64,000 nt of DNA from Mesorhizobium tamadayense (GTDB lineage: Bacteria > Pseudomonadota > Alphaproteobacteria > Rhizobiales > Rhizobiaceae). The stretch spans positions 1-64,000 of the forward strand of contig NZ_RQXT01000008.1 of NCBI RefSeq assembly GCF_003863365.1. Reading direction: 5' to 3'. The notes beneath the pieces were generated by a model, which saw only the letters and a list, made by a program, of their open reading frames with translations, did not search any database and was not told where the DNA came from. The translations under genes were made by a program, and so were the position numbers. Positions 30,588 through 42,077 of the stretch are shown piece by piece; position 1 is the stretch's first letter, and every line of letters starts with the position of its first letter.

Positions 30588-30857
30588 ATTACCGGAGGTT
30601 GAAGGCGGTATCGGGCGATTTCCATGCCGTGCCGCACCCGGATGTTAATTCGCGTCATCCGCTGCATTGGATGCGTCATCGACGCCCAAAGCCTATACAT
30701 CGCCCCTCCATACGTCAGCGCAAGATTTGGGCATATAGCGCAATTTCCAGGCAGATTCCCCTCCAGGCGCCACCACTTTGGGGTGGCATTCGGCCGCCGC
30801 TGTTTGCTTAGAACCGCAAATCGGACAATGCTTGATCGGATGGAGATCGGCAATCCC
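30588..30857. other. Intergenic region between glnB and the NAD(P)HX repair gene
   Basis: This divergent spacer holds no convincing gene. Besides the sigma-54 promoter at its left edge I see short GC-rich dyads (GTGCcGCAC near 30630) that could belong to an NtrC site, but they do not match the consensus well. The promoter of the plus-strand gene must lie in the right half; no clear hexamers were identified. Confidence 0.4.
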
Positions 30858-32384
30858 ATGCGCAATGAACTTCTTTCGCCGGTCGAGATGGCCGAGGCCG
30901 ATAGGCTGGCGATCGCGGCGGGTCCGCTCGACGGCTACGGGTTGATGCGCCGGGCCGGCGAGGCGGTCGCGGCCGCGGTGCTGGCACGCTACCCGGCGGC
31001 GACGCGGATGCACGTGCTGTGCGGTCCCGGCAACAATGGCGGCGACGGCTATGTCGTGGGACGCTTGCTTTGGGAGAGTGGCGTTGACGTTGCGATGTGG
31101 GTATCGGGCGAGCCGCGCGCAGGCAGCGATGCCGCGCTGGCTGCAGCCGATTGCCCGTTGGAGCCCCGGCCGCTGTCTGCCTTGGCTGCCGAGCCGGGCT
31201 CACTCTTGGTCGACGCACTGTACGGCGCGGGGCTGTCAAAGCCGCTGTCGGGCGAAGCCGCCAGGGCGGTTCAGATCGCGACGGATCTTGGCTTGCCGGT
31301 CGTCGCCATAGATCTGCCTTCCGGCGTTTCCGGCGAAAGCGGCGCCATCCTCGGCAGCGCGTTTCGTGCCGCCACGACAGTGACCTTCGCGCGAAAGAAG
31401 CCTGGCCATCTGCTTTTGCCGGGGCGTGAAATGTGCGGCGAGACCGTGCTTGCCGACATCGGCATCGGCGATGGCATCATCGCTCAGATCGCACCGCAGG
31501 CCTTCGAGAACGGACCGGCGCTCTGGCTGCCTGCCTTCCCGGTTCCGGTCGTCGATGCGCATAAATACAAACGCGGCCATACGAGTGTTTTTTCGGGTGG
31601 TCCTTCCGCGACCGGTGCCGCGCGGCTGTCGGCGCTGGCGGCAGCAAGAAGCGGGGCAGGGGCGGTGACGGTGCTGTCGCCGGCGAACGCCATGCAGGTG
31701 AACGCCGCGCATCTCACCTCGATCATGCTGCGCAAGGCCGAGGGCGTTGCCGATCTCGGGGCATTCCTCGCTGATCGCCGCCCCTCGTCCTTCGTGCTCG
31801 GTCCGGGGTTCGGCGTCGGCGAAAAGGCGCGCGATTTTGCCCTTGCACTGCTTGGCACCGGCCAAACGCCGGACACCGGTGTTGAAGGGCTGGTGCTCGA
31901 CGCCGACGGCATCACCTCGTTTCGCGACGAGCCCGAGACGCTGTTCCAGGCGGCCCGCGGGTTCGGCGCGCCGGGACTGGTGATGACGCCGCATGAGGGC
32001 GAATTTGGTCGGCTGTTCCCTGACGTTGCGGACGACAAGGTGTTGTCAAAACTCGCCAAGGCCCGCGCGGCCTCGGCGCGCGCCAATGCCATCATCGTCT
32101 ACAAGGGCTCCGACACGGTGATCGCCGCGCCAGATGGCCGTGCCGCCATCAACAGCAACGGCGCGCCATGGCTTGCCACCGCGGGTTCCGGCGACGTGCT
32201 GGCGGGCATCATCGCCGGGCTCCTGGCGCAGGGCATGCCGTCGTTCGAAGCGGCCTGCGCTGCTGTCTGGATACACGCCGAAGCCGGCAGCCGGTTCGGA
32301 CCCGGCCTGATCGCCGAGGATTTGCCTTTGGCCATGGTGCCTGTTCTGCGCGCGTTGGCGGAAAGCGGGGTCGCTGCCCGATGA
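30858..32384 (+). CDS. nnr: Bifunctional NAD(P)HX epimerase / dehydratase (YjeF-type)
   Basis: The 508-residue enzyme repairs hydrated NAD(P)H. The N-terminal epimerase domain (1-210) has VLCGPGNNGGDGYVVGRLL. The C-terminal ADP/ATP-dependent dehydratase domain (225-500) has HKYKRGHTSVFSGG, VLDADGITSF, VMTPHEGEFGRL and GSGDVLAGIIAGLLAQGM. The ATG at 30858 begins the conserved MRNELLSPVEMAEADRL; upstream in-frame ATGs at 30825 and 30840 are possible. Its stop overlaps the next (broken) gene by four bases. Confidence 0.92.
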   Translation: MRNELLSPVEMAEADRLAIAAGPLDGYGLMRRAGEAVAAAVLARYPAATRMHVLCGPGNNGGDGYVVGRLLWESGVDVAMWVSGEPRAGSDAALAAADCPLEPRPLSALAAEPGSLLVDALYGAGLSKPLSGEAARAVQIATDLGLPVVAIDLPSGVSGESGAILGSAFRAATTVTFARKKPGHLLLPGREMCGETVLADIGIGDGIIAQIAPQAFENGPALWLPAFPVPVVDAHKYKRGHTSVFSGGPSATGAARLSALAAARSGAGAVTVLSPANAMQVNAAHLTSIMLRKAEGVADLGAFLADRRPSSFVLGPGFGVGEKARDFALALLGTGQTPDTGVEGLVLDADGITSFRDEPETLFQAARGFGAPGLVMTPHEGEFGRLFPDVADDKVLSKLAKARAASARANAIIVYKGSDTVIAAPDGRAAINSNGAPWLATAGSGDVLAGIIAGLLAQGMPSFEAACAAVWIHAEAGSRFGPGLIAEDLPLAMVPVLRALAESGVAAR

Positions 32385-34380
32385 TGCGGCTGGTGATCCT
32401 CGTCGCGGTCGCTGCCGTCACCGTCTTTGGCGCGCAGGCGGCGCGTGCCGCCAGTCGTCCGGTCACGATTGTCGACGATCCGCAGGTGCTCGCCAAGCTC
32501 GACGCCAAGGGCTTCGGCTTCGCCGGCATCTTCGGCGTCGGCGGCAAGGACGATTTGAAAACGCTCTACGATACGGCGCCGGCCTACCGCGCCATCGTCG
32601 AAACGGTAGCGGCCGACGTCGCAGCGCTGCGCGCCGACATGAAGGCTGGCGGCCGGCCGCTCTATGAAGCGACCGACGGCAATATCGGCCGCATCATCGA
32701 CATGCGCTGGCTGAAGACCAGTGCCGCGCGCTTCCGGCTGGTCGGCGTCGTCAACCGGCCCGATCGGCGCGATTTCGCGGAACTCGGCGACGAAGCGAGC
32801 TGCGGCGAGGTGCGTTTCATCTACCGCCTTGCCTACAGTTTCAGGAAGAACAGCAAGGTATTGGCCTCGCGGCTGCCGTTCAATTTCAATGCCGTCTACC
32901 GCGTCGCTCCGGACGCCGACGGCGGCTGTGCCGGGGCTGCCGGCCGCTGCCGCAGATCGACGAGGCTGCCGATGCCGGCTGGCTGACCGGCGGACCGCTA
33001 GAAAAGGCGGGCCTCTCCTTCAAGCAGCTCGAGCTCAACGCCCAGGTGGTGCGCTTTCTTTCCGGCCAGGAAACCGAGTTCGGCGGGCAGGCCGCCTATC
33101 TCATGCGCATCTTCGGCATCGACGGCATGGCCGTCAGCGAGAAGCCGCTGGAAAACACGCCCGACACCGTTCGCCTTTCGGAAGATGCGCGGTTGAAAGC
33201 AAAACTTGCCGACTATGTCCGCGCCAACGCCGCGGCGGTCGATCTCGGCATCTACGAACTCCCGGATGAATTCCTGGCGAAGAAGGTCATCTCCTGGTCG
33301 ACCTTCGGAAGCGCCGGGCTGGCCAACCATCCGTTCACGCCGCTGTTCGAGCCACAAGGCGTTTGACGGGCTCGACTATTCAAAGTTCTCGTTGGTGCGC
33401 AGCCCGGAAGCCTTGGTCGAGCGGCTCGACAACGGCGCCTGCCAGGGCTGCCATCAGGCGGGCTCGACCGCCGGCTTCCATTTCATCGGGCTCGACGACG
33501 ACACGACCTCGCCGCTCAATCGCATCGAGGTCGGTATCTCGCCGCATCTCCATGCCGAAATCCCACGCCGCGAGGCGTGGCTGCAGGCGACGGCGGAAGG
33601 CAGGAAGTCCAACCGGTTTCGCCCACTGTCCTTCGCGCCGCCGGCAGCCTGGGAAGATACAGGCGAGCTCGCCTATACGCCGGCCGAGACGGCGATGCCG
33701 TGCCTGATGCCGGAAGACGCCGCCCGCTTCGGCAGCAGCTGGCAATGTGGAAGCGGCACGGTCTGCACGCCGATCGCAACCGCCTCAGGGGCGGGACGAA
33801 CTCGCGCAATGCCTGCTGCCAAGGGACAGCGAGAAGATCTTTTCCGGCCATCCCTGCCTGACCGGCACGATTGCCAGCAACACCGCGCAACCTTTCAACG
33901 ACCGCCACAAGATCACCGGCCGTTCGCGGCCTTCGCGCCTGCCATTTCACGCACCGCCTATACCTGCCGTCCGCCCAAGATCGGCGTTCCGGGCGGCTTC
34001 GCCTATCGCGGCTGCGACGCCAGGGATCTGGCCTTTTCTGCCTTCAAGGCCGGCAAGCCGATGCCGAGCGAGATCTGCGGCCTTGTCGGCGGCAAGAAGT
34101 TCGACATCTGCGTGGCGACCAACAATTTCGACCAATGCCTGGGCGGTGCCGTAAATCGCGGCAACCGCCCGGCCTGCTCGGCCGATCATTTCTGCCGCGA
34201 GGACTATATTTGCCAGTCGCTGCCGCCCGACACGCCAGGTGCCGCCAAGGTCAAGGCATCGGCTTCTGCTCGCCGACTTATTTCCTGTTCCAGATGCGCA
34301 TCGACAACCATGCGATGCCGTGGACAAACACCGCCCGTGCGACCGTGAGCGCGGGCTTTGGCGCGTCGGGAGAGGAGTAG
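32381..34380 (+). pseudogene. Frameshifted secreted Cys-rich protein with CxxCH motif
   Basis: A signal peptide (MMRLVILVAVAAVTVFGAQA) starts an open frame that can be followed to the TAG at 34380 only by changing frame about five times: near 32930-32955, 33350-33365, 33790, 33930-33960 and 34240-34260. The joined product would be about 665 residues with many cysteines. It contains the haem-c-type motif CQGCH in NGACQGCHQAGSTAGFHF. Coding character is retained in every segment, so the decay is recent or reflects local sequence errors. Function unknown; an exported c-type haem or Cys-rich protein is inferred. Overlaps the upstream gene (ATGA). Confidence 0.8.
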
Positions 34381-34394
34381 GCCGTCCGGCCAGT

Positions 34395-35417
34395 TCAGGC
34401 GCCTTGCGGACGGCGCACCTGCGCCACGGCTTCCATGAGCGCCGCTAGCACTCTTTCCTCGCTGACCCCGTTCGTGGCCCTAATCCAGCTCGGTGTCGAA
34501 ATCGGAGGCTCCAGAAACCGGACGTGGTCGTTCACCGGTCCGGTTTCGTAGGCGCGGTTCGATCCGAAGATGAGCACGCACGGCCCCCCCAAAGCCGCAG
34601 CCGCATGACAAATGCCACCATCCACGCCGAGGAAGACGGTCGAGGCAGCGATCTGGCACATGGCCTCGGTGATGTCAGGAGTCGAGGTGAAATCCACCGC
34701 CTCCGGAAGCGCTGCTCTAATCTGGGCGGAGGCCTCGCGTTCGCGTGGCCCGCCGACGATCCAGACCGACCAGCCGCGCCTGGAGTGATCCCTGGCAATC
34801 GAAATGAAACGCTCCGCCGGCCATGAGCGGAAGTTGGCGAATTCCGACGTGTAAAGCGCCAGTGCCGGTCTTGCCGCATCGATCCCATGCCGGATGCGCC
34901 AGGCTGAGATATCCTCGGGTGAAACCACCATTCGCGGCTGCGGCAACCGCATATTATCGGCTGTCTGCTCGCCCAGCGTGGCAATCGCACAGACCTGTTC
35001 GACGAGCCTTGTCTTGCGCGGGCCGAAAGCCACGAAGGTCTTCAGCCATCCGGTCGGCAGCCGGTTGACGATGCCGAACTGGAGTTCGCGCGGATAGCCG
35101 ATGCGCTCGGGAATACCCGCCAGCCATGGAATCAGGGCCGCCTTGGTGCTGCTGGTGAGCAGATAGGCCGCTTGGTAGCTCTCCCGACGGATCTCACGCG
35201 CCAGGCGCGCCCGCTCTGTGAGGCCGGGATTCCAATGCTTTTCGACGGTCCAAGCCTTCCGGACGTGCGGCATCAATCGCGCCAACGGAGCGGCCATCGG
35301 CGAGGTGACGACATCGATCGGGTGTCCGGGAAACGTCGCTGCTATGATTTGGATTGCCGAATGGCAACGGATGAAGTCGCCGATCGCCGGCAAGCAGAAG
35401 ACGAGAATGGGACGCAA
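34395..35417 (-). CDS. Glycosyltransferase family 9 (heptosyltransferase-like)
   Basis: The 340-residue protein has the GT9 layout. The N-terminal Rossmann half starts MRPILVFCLPAIGDFIRCHS (GD motif). The C-terminal half has YTSEFANFRSWPAERFISIA and the nucleotide-sugar site (FLGVDGGICHAAAALGGPCV; VLIFGSNRAYETGP). GT9 enzymes such as WaaF and WaaC add heptose to lipopolysaccharide core; the sugar and acceptor here are unknown. The start is TTG with AAAGGT upstream. Downstream of a GT4 gene on the same strand. Confidence 0.8.
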   Translation of the reverse strand: MRPILVFCLPAIGDFIRCHSAIQIIAATFPGHPIDVVTSPMAAPLARLMPHVRKAWTVEKHWNPGLTERARLAREIRRESYQAAYLLTSSTKAALIPWLAGIPERIGYPRELQFGIVNRLPTGWLKTFVAFGPRKTRLVEQVCAIATLGEQTADNMRLPQPRMVVSPEDISAWRIRHGIDAARPALALYTSEFANFRSWPAERFISIARDHSRRGWSVWIVGGPREREASAQIRAALPEAVDFTSTPDITEAMCQIAASTVFLGVDGGICHAAAALGGPCVLIFGSNRAYETGPVNDHVRFLEPPISTPSWIRATNGVSEERVLAALMEAVAQVRRPQGA

Positions 35418-35474
35418 CGCGCGATACCTTTCGATCCGACACAGCCGCCGTGGACGGCAAGCGTCGGTTCCTTG

Positions 35475-36416
35475 TCACGGAAGCGCTTCGCCATCAAGGA
35501 TGCGGGCATAGAGTTCCAGATAGGCCTTCGCGGTTTTCGCGATCGGAAACCTGTCGGCGGCCGATTCACGGCATTTGTGCGCGCACAGCTCCGCGATCTC
35601 GGCAAGGCCGCGGGCGAACTCCTCGTCGCTCGCGAAGAACCGGCCCGTGTCCGCGTCCACCGTTTCCGGCAAGGCGCCGCGGCGAGTGGTCAGAACCGGA
35701 GTGCCGCACAGCATGGCCTCGACCGGCGCATTGCCGAACGGCTCCTCCCAGGCGATCGGATTGAGGAAGGCCTTCGATTCGCCGAGCAGGCGCAGTTTCT
35801 CCTCGCCGTCGACGACACCGTTGAAGCGGTAGCGGCGGGAAAGGCTTTTGAAAAAGACGCCCTCGCGGCGGGTCTGGCTTCGGCCCAGCAGCTTCCACCG
35901 CGAGCCGCCGGCGATGTCGAGGGGGAAGTCGAATTTCCCGGCAAGGTCGACGGCCCGGTTCAGGCCCTTTCCAGCGCGCGCGATGGCCGCCATGAACAGG
36001 AGACGATCGTTCTTCGATTTGGCGGGCCTATAGTCGTCCACCGGAAAGCCGTTGTGGACGAATGTCTTGCGGCCGTGCAGTTGGGCGTGCCGGGCACTGA
36101 TGAAGCTCCAGTTCGGTTGCGGTCGCGGATAGTCCGGCAAATGGCCGCGCTCGGTGTTGAGGGTCGGGAAGGGAACGTCGATCTTCCACGCGTGAAGGTG
36201 GACGATCCGGGTGTCCCGCGGGATCGCCGCGCGGCATTCGGCGTCGCTCACCGCATGCCGCACCTCGCACAATGGATGCGACGATCCAGGGCCTGCCACG
36301 AGGACGACACGGTGGCCCTGCCTGACCAGTTCGGTGGCCAGCCAGTCGACCTGGCGTTCGATCCCGCCATAGCCTTTGCACGGAATAACGCCCTTTGTCG
36401 CAAGGGTTATTAGCAT
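35475..36416 (-). CDS. Glycosyltransferase family 4 protein
   Basis: The 313-residue protein starts MLITLATKGVIPCKGYGGIE, a GT4 donor-domain beginning with the GG loop. It ends with the GT4 signature EEPFGNAPVEAMLCGTPVLT (two glutamates eight residues apart) that binds the nucleotide-sugar. It probably acts on a surface polysaccharide or lipopolysaccharide; acceptor and sugar are not predictable. It sits between two pseudogenes and 57 bases from the GT9 gene, so the two may form an operon. Confidence 0.83.
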   Translation of the reverse strand: MLITLATKGVIPCKGYGGIERQVDWLATELVRQGHRVVLVAGPGSSHPLCEVRHAVSDAECRAAIPRDTRIVHLHAWKIDVPFPTLNTERGHLPDYPRPQPNWSFISARHAQLHGRKTFVHNGFPVDDYRPAKSKNDRLLFMAAIARAGKGLNRAVDLAGKFDFPLDIAGGSRWKLLGRSQTRREGVFFKSLSRRYRFNGVVDGEEKLRLLGESKAFLNPIAWEEPFGNAPVEAMLCGTPVLTTRRGALPETVDADTGRFFASDEEFARGLAEIAELCAHKCRESAADRFPIAKTAKAYLELYARILDGEALP

Positions 36417-36530
36417 TTCATTACCGCCATCACATTAGTGTGATTAGAGGTTGCCAATTGTCAACCTCCGACGACAGGTTGGGTGAGGCAGAGTTCCAAG
36501 TGCTGTCGGCCGGCTTGGCCAAACAAAGTT

Positions 36531-37599
36531 CTACCGATCCAGATGGTCGGCGACTCTCGACGTCCATTCGTAATCGAAATAGCGGACTCGTTCGGCAACC
36601 GTCTCGCTGGGAAGCAGGGTCAATAGAGCGGTACGTTCGACCGGCTCGATTGTCGGCGGCGAAGCGTATCCGAGTGCCGCGAGGCGCTCGGGCCAGGGTG
36701 GATGATCAGATTTTTCATCGTCCGGCGCGGCCCAGGCCTTCTGAATATGTTCTTTCAGCGTAGCAGTATCGAAAAGCTCGGAGGCGGCTTTCAGCATTCT
36801 GGCCAAAGGCGGTTCGGGTGGCGTCATCGACCCGAGCAGCTCGCGCCGCAGTGGGTCGTCGACCCGATCTTTGAACAGCGCACTGGCTGCCCCAACCAAA
36901 AGCAGCGCCCGCGCGACGCTATACGTGTCGCCGGCTCGGGCCGCATGCCGATCCGCTTCTATCTCAGCGCGACGCGAGAGCCTTATTTCTTCGCGTTCGA
37001 GGGTTTTGGAAAGCGGACTGAGCATCAGATAGAACAAGGTACCGGAAACAGTCTTGCCCGGCGGCGCATAGTCGAAGATCAACTCGAAGCATTTTCGAGC
37101 TCAGCCAGATTGAGACTGCCATTAGTATCTCTGTCCCTGAGATGTGCGTCCTCGTGGGCAAGGATGGCTGCGAGTGCGGGTTCATCCGTCACCGCGAGCA
37201 ACGGAATACCGATGGTCAAAGTCGACCATCGACCGAAGAGCCCCAGGAACGGCCGCTCTTCGCCGATACTGGCATTGAGATGCGGAGCTAGAACAATGGT
37301 TGTCCGAGCCGCGCGGCGCGTGCCGGCTATATCCTCCCAGACCTGCCATAGCCTCGGGGCCGACTCCCTTGAAATTCCCTCGACCTTACTTCGTCGGAAA
37401 CCCGCGAAGACCATTCCTATCAGCAGGACGAAAGCCAGCATCGCGGCCGGAATGGCGACGGCACCGCAACAACAAGCACAAGCGGATGAATGTCGAGAAA
37501 GTAAAGCCACCCGCCGAGCGGGAAGAAGAGGGGCAAAGCAAAGAGCAGAATGGCGAACCTGCCGAAATGCGCGCCAGTTAGAAGGATCAATCGCGACAT
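36531..37599 (-). pseudogene. Frameshifted M48-type membrane zinc metalloprotease
   Basis: Read on the minus strand from the ATG at 37599, the frame starts with a hydrophobic segment (FAILLFALPLFFPLGGWLYF), shifts near 37455-37480, and continues with a second membrane segment and the zinc motif HEDAH (HExxH). It shifts again near 37080-37090 into the segment with the third ligand (RRAEIEADRHAA). The layout matches M48/BlaR1-HtpX-like proteases. Two frameshifts separate the halves of the active site, so the protein is probably dead unless the sequence is wrong. It begins eight bases after pccB. Confidence 0.78.
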
Positions 37600-37606
37600 C
37601 GCCGCC

Positions 37607-39139
37607 TCACAACGGGATGTTGTCATGCTTCTTCCAGGGGTTCTGCATGTCCTTGTTGCGCAGCATGCGCAGCGCCCGCGCGACACGGCGGCGGGTCGAG
37701 TGCGGCATGATGACCTCGTCGACATAGCCGCGTTCGGCCGCGACGAAGGGCGACAGGAAGCGATCCTCGTACGCCTTTGTGTGGGCTGCGATCTTCTCCG
37801 CGTTGCCGATATCCTTGCGGTAGATGATCTCGACCGCGCCCCTCGCGCCCATCACAGCGATCTGCGCGGTCGGCCAGGCATAGTTCATGTCGCCACGCAG
37901 GTGCTTTGACGCCATAACGTCATATGCGCCGCCATAGGCCTTGCGGGTGATCACGGTGATCTTCGGCACAGTCGCCTCGGCATAGGCGAAGAGCAGCTTG
38001 GCGCCATGCTTGATCAGCCCGCCATATTCCTGCGCGGTGCCCGGCAGGAAGCCGGGAACGTCGACGAAGGTCACGATCGGGATCGAAAAACAGTCGCAGA
38101 AGCGCACGAAGCGCGCCGCCTTGCGGCTTGCGTCGGAATCCAACACGCCCGCCAGCACCATCGGTTGGTTGGCGACGAAGCCGACGGTTCGACCGTCGAC
38201 GCGACCGAAGCCGGTGACGATGTTCTTGGCAAAGCTCGCCTGGATCTCGAAGAAGTCGCCCTCGTCGGCGACCTTCAGGATCAGTTCCTTGATGTCGTAA
38301 GGCTTGTTGGCGTTGTCGGGGATCAGCCGGTCGAGCGACAGGTCGTGATCCGTCACCGACTGATAGCATTCGATCTCGGGAATCTCCGCTGTATTGGATG
38401 CAGGCAAGAGATCGACCAGCCGGCGCATCTGCAGAAGCGCCTCGACGTCGTTGTCATAGGCGCCGTCGGCGATGGAGGATCTGGTCGTGTGCACCGTGGC
38501 GCCGCCGAGGCTCTCGGCCGTCACCGTCTCGTTGGTCACCGTCTTCACCACGTCCGGCCCGGTGACGAACATGTAGGAGGTGTCTCGCACCATGAAGATG
38601 AAATCGGTCATGGCCGGCGAGTAGACATCGCCCCCGGCGCAGGGCCCCATGATCAGCGAAATCTGCGGGATGACGCCTGAGGCGAGCACATTGCGCTGGA
38701 AGATCTCGGCATAGCCGCCGAGTGCCGCCACGCCCTCCTGGATGCGAGCGCCGCCGGCGTCGTAGAGGCCGATGATCGGCGCGCGGTTGCGCAACGCCAT
38801 CTCCTGGACCTTGACCACTTTCTCGGCATGCGCCTCCGACAGCGAGCCGCCGAACACGGTGAAATCCTTGGCGAAGAGATAGACCGGGCGCCCGTTGACC
38901 GTGCCCCAGCCGGTGACGACGCCGTCACCGGCGATCTTGGTCTTTTCCATGCCGAAGTCGGTGGAGCGGTGCTCGACATACATGTCGAACTCCTCGAACG
39001 AACCCTCGTCGAGAAACACCTCGATGCGCTCGCGGGCTGTCAGCTTCCCCTTCTTGTGCTGGGCCTCGATCCGCTCCTTGCCGCCGCCCATGCGGGCGAT
39101 CTCGCGGCGGCGCTCGAGTTCCTTCAGCACGTCCTTCAT
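37607..39139 (-). CDS. pccB: Propionyl-CoA (acyl-CoA) carboxylase beta chain
   Basis: The 510-residue carboxyltransferase subunit transfers the biotin-bound carboxyl to propionyl-CoA, giving methylmalonyl-CoA. Signatures include the acyl-CoA oxyanion region [36 protein letters not shown] and the C-terminal [20 protein letters not shown]. The frame is open about 120 codons upstream, but the conserved start [20 protein letters not shown] is at 39139. The biotin-carrying alpha subunit is not in the window. Confidence 0.94.
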   Translation of the reverse strand: MKDVLKELERRREIARMGGGKERIEAQHKKGKLTARERIEVFLDEGSFEEFDMYVEHRSTDFGMEKTKIAGDGVVTGWGTVNGRPVYLFAKDFTVFGGSLSEAHAEKVVKVQEMALRNRAPIIGLYDAGGARIQEGVAALGGYAEIFQRNVLASGVIPQISLIMGPCAGGDVYSPAMTDFIFMVRDTSYMFVTGPDVVKTVTNETVTAESLGGATVHTTRSSIADGAYDNDVEALLQMRRLVDLLPASNTAEIPEIECYQSVTDHDLSLDRLIPDNANKPYDIKELILKVADEGDFFEIQASFAKNIVTGFGRVDGRTVGFVANQPMVLAGVLDSDASRKAARFVRFCDCFSIPIVTFVDVPGFLPGTAQEYGGLIKHGAKLLFAYAEATVPKITVITRKAYGGAYDVMASKHLRGDMNYAWPTAQIAVMGARGAVEIIYRKDIGNAEKIAAHTKAYEDRFLSPFVAAERGYVDEVIMPHSTRRRVARALRMLRNKDMQNPWKKHDNIPL

Positions 39140-39525
39140 CGCCCGGTCCCTAAAATGGAATGCCGCATTTGTGGTAATGGTGCCCGCAGGCGAGCGCAAG
39201 CGCTGCCTTTCAGCTGGTTTTTGTTGCATTGCAGCATGAAGCTCTTGCATTTCGAGGCGAACTCGTCCATATGCGGCGGCATAGGCGCTTGGGCCGGACG
39301 TTTCGGCTTTCTCCATGCATTGAGACTGGTTGCGTCTGTTTTCCCTCTTTCCGGTAGTCGGCAAGGTGGCGAAAGAGCCCCGTGGCATGATGCCTGCGGG
39401 CACGACAGCGCAGCCGCGCGGACATCTGTCCGCCGCCTTGTCGTTTCCTGACAATTTTTCGACGGCAGGTTGCGCCCTGCCGCCATCGATGTTTGCGGCC
39501 ACTGGCCGCGTGAAAGAAGACTACT
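39140..39525. other. Divergent spacer between pccB and the DEAD-box helicase gene
   Basis: No gene is supported here. The minus-strand frame continuous with pccB is open through most of it, but it lacks family similarity and a good ribosome site. The plus-strand leader of the helicase is long and has short dyads (GCGGCCactGGCCGC at 39496-39510, partly paired), which would be in keeping with a structured cold-responsive 5' leader; that is speculation. Confidence 0.4.
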
Positions 39526-40956
<1,431 letters not shown>

Positions 40957-40985
40957 GTCTCCAGCACGACCCGAAAAGAAAATGA

Positions 40986-41016
40986 GAAACGGCCGGAGCA
41001 GCGCTCCGGCCGTTTC
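40986..41016. terminator. Hairpin terminator between convergent helicase and hydrolase genes
   Basis: GAAACGGCCGGAGC-AGC-GCTCCGGCCGTTTC is a perfect 14-bp stem with a three-base loop. T-runs are short on both strands, but its place between convergent genes supports bidirectional termination. Confidence 0.75.
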
Positions 41017-41017
41017 T

Positions 41018-42007
41018 TCACTGGCCTGATTGTTGCTGCATCAGCGCCTTCACCCACACCACGATCCGCTCCGTGAGAAAGGCCGTGGTCTGCGGCGACA
41101 GCACATCGCCGGCAATGACGTGGTTGTCGGCGTCGCCGGTGTCGTCGACCGGCACCAGCTCATGCGAACCGCCCCAGCGGCCGGCAATCTCGCGAGTGCG
41201 GTCGGGCCGCACCACCTTGTCGGCATCCGAGAAGATGAACAGGGCAGGGATGGTCGCCTTCCCGACCGGCGCGCCATAGGCGAGATTGGTGAGCGCCGCC
41301 ATCGGCAGGGTCGCCGCCATCGGATATTTGGTCGTCCAGAATTTTTCGTGCAGCGCGTTGCGCGGCGCAAAGCTGCGCTCCCTGCCGCCGACGAGCTCGG
41401 CGATCTGTTTACCCCAGTGCATGGTCAGGATCTCGGCGCCGGACGCCTTGACGCCGAAATTCGGCGAGATGAACGCGATTGCCGCGACGCCATCGGAGGC
41501 GCCAGGCTGGGTTGCGGCCCATGCCGCCAGCGAGCCGCCGGTCGAGGTGGCGATGACGATCACCTTGTCGCCGATCGCGCGGCCGATCGCCAGCGCCTCT
41601 TCATAGTCGTTGATCCAGGCATTGACGCTGCCTTCGGCCATGGCCGCACCATCCTGCCCGTGGCCGGTCAGGCGGGTGTAGAAGAGGTTGGCGTCGAGCG
41701 CATCGGCGACATCGTCCGGCAGCGGGCGAACCTCGCCTTTCGAGGCCGAAAAACCATGGATATAGACGATCGAAAGCTTCGTCTTGGCGTGAACCATCGG
41801 GTTCGCCCAGATGATCTCCTTGTCCAGCCCGCCGCGAATGTTGGGCACGGCGGCTTCTTCATGCGCCAGATAGGCCTGCGGGTCGTCGCCGATCACCGAA
41901 GGATCGAAATGGATTGTCGTGTCGGCGGCCACGCGCGGGCCGAGAAAGAAACCTGCGACAAGGATGACGGCGAGACCCAATACCGCAAGCACGATCCGTC
42001 GCACCAT
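41018..42007 (-). CDS. Alpha/beta hydrolase with N-terminal membrane anchor
   Basis: The 329-residue protein has an N-terminal hydrophobic anchor (IVLAVLGLAVILVAGFFLG) and an alpha/beta hydrolase domain. This has YIHGFSASKGEVRPLPDDVA, a nucleophile elbow IATSTGGSLAAW (Ser-Thr-Gly, with Ala in place of the usual first Gly) and a C-terminal Asp/His region (IFSDADKVVRPD; DADNHVI). It may act as an esterase or lipase at the inner membrane or periplasm; substrate unknown. The ATG at 42007 has GGAG upstream; a TTG four codons earlier also lies in frame. Confidence 0.82.
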   Translation of the reverse strand: MVRRIVLAVLGLAVILVAGFFLGPRVAADTTIHFDPSVIGDDPQAYLAHEEAAVPNIRGGLDKEIIWANPMVHAKTKLSIVYIHGFSASKGEVRPLPDDVADALDANLFYTRLTGHGQDGAAMAEGSVNAWINDYEEALAIGRAIGDKVIVIATSTGGSLAAWAATQPGASDGVAAIAFISPNFGVKASGAEILTMHWGKQIAELVGGRERSFAPRNALHEKFWTTKYPMAATLPMAALTNLAYGAPVGKATIPALFIFSDADKVVRPDRTREIAGRWGGSHELVPVDDTGDADNHVIAGDVLSPQTTAFLTERIVVWVKALMQQQSGQ

Positions 42008-42077
42008 CGCCCACTCCAAGCAACATTTCTCAACCTATGGCCGTATCCACCGGCAGGCAAATCGCAGTTTCGCAGGT

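Noticed and set aside
36960..37100. M48 fragments as two functional genes with a TTGA overlap
   Set aside because: The zinc site would be split between two proteins and the second lacks a ribosome site; a frameshift explains the data better.
39140..39502. N-terminal extension of pccB
   Set aside because: The extra 120 codons have no carboxylase similarity and the usual start [11 protein letters not shown] is at 39139.
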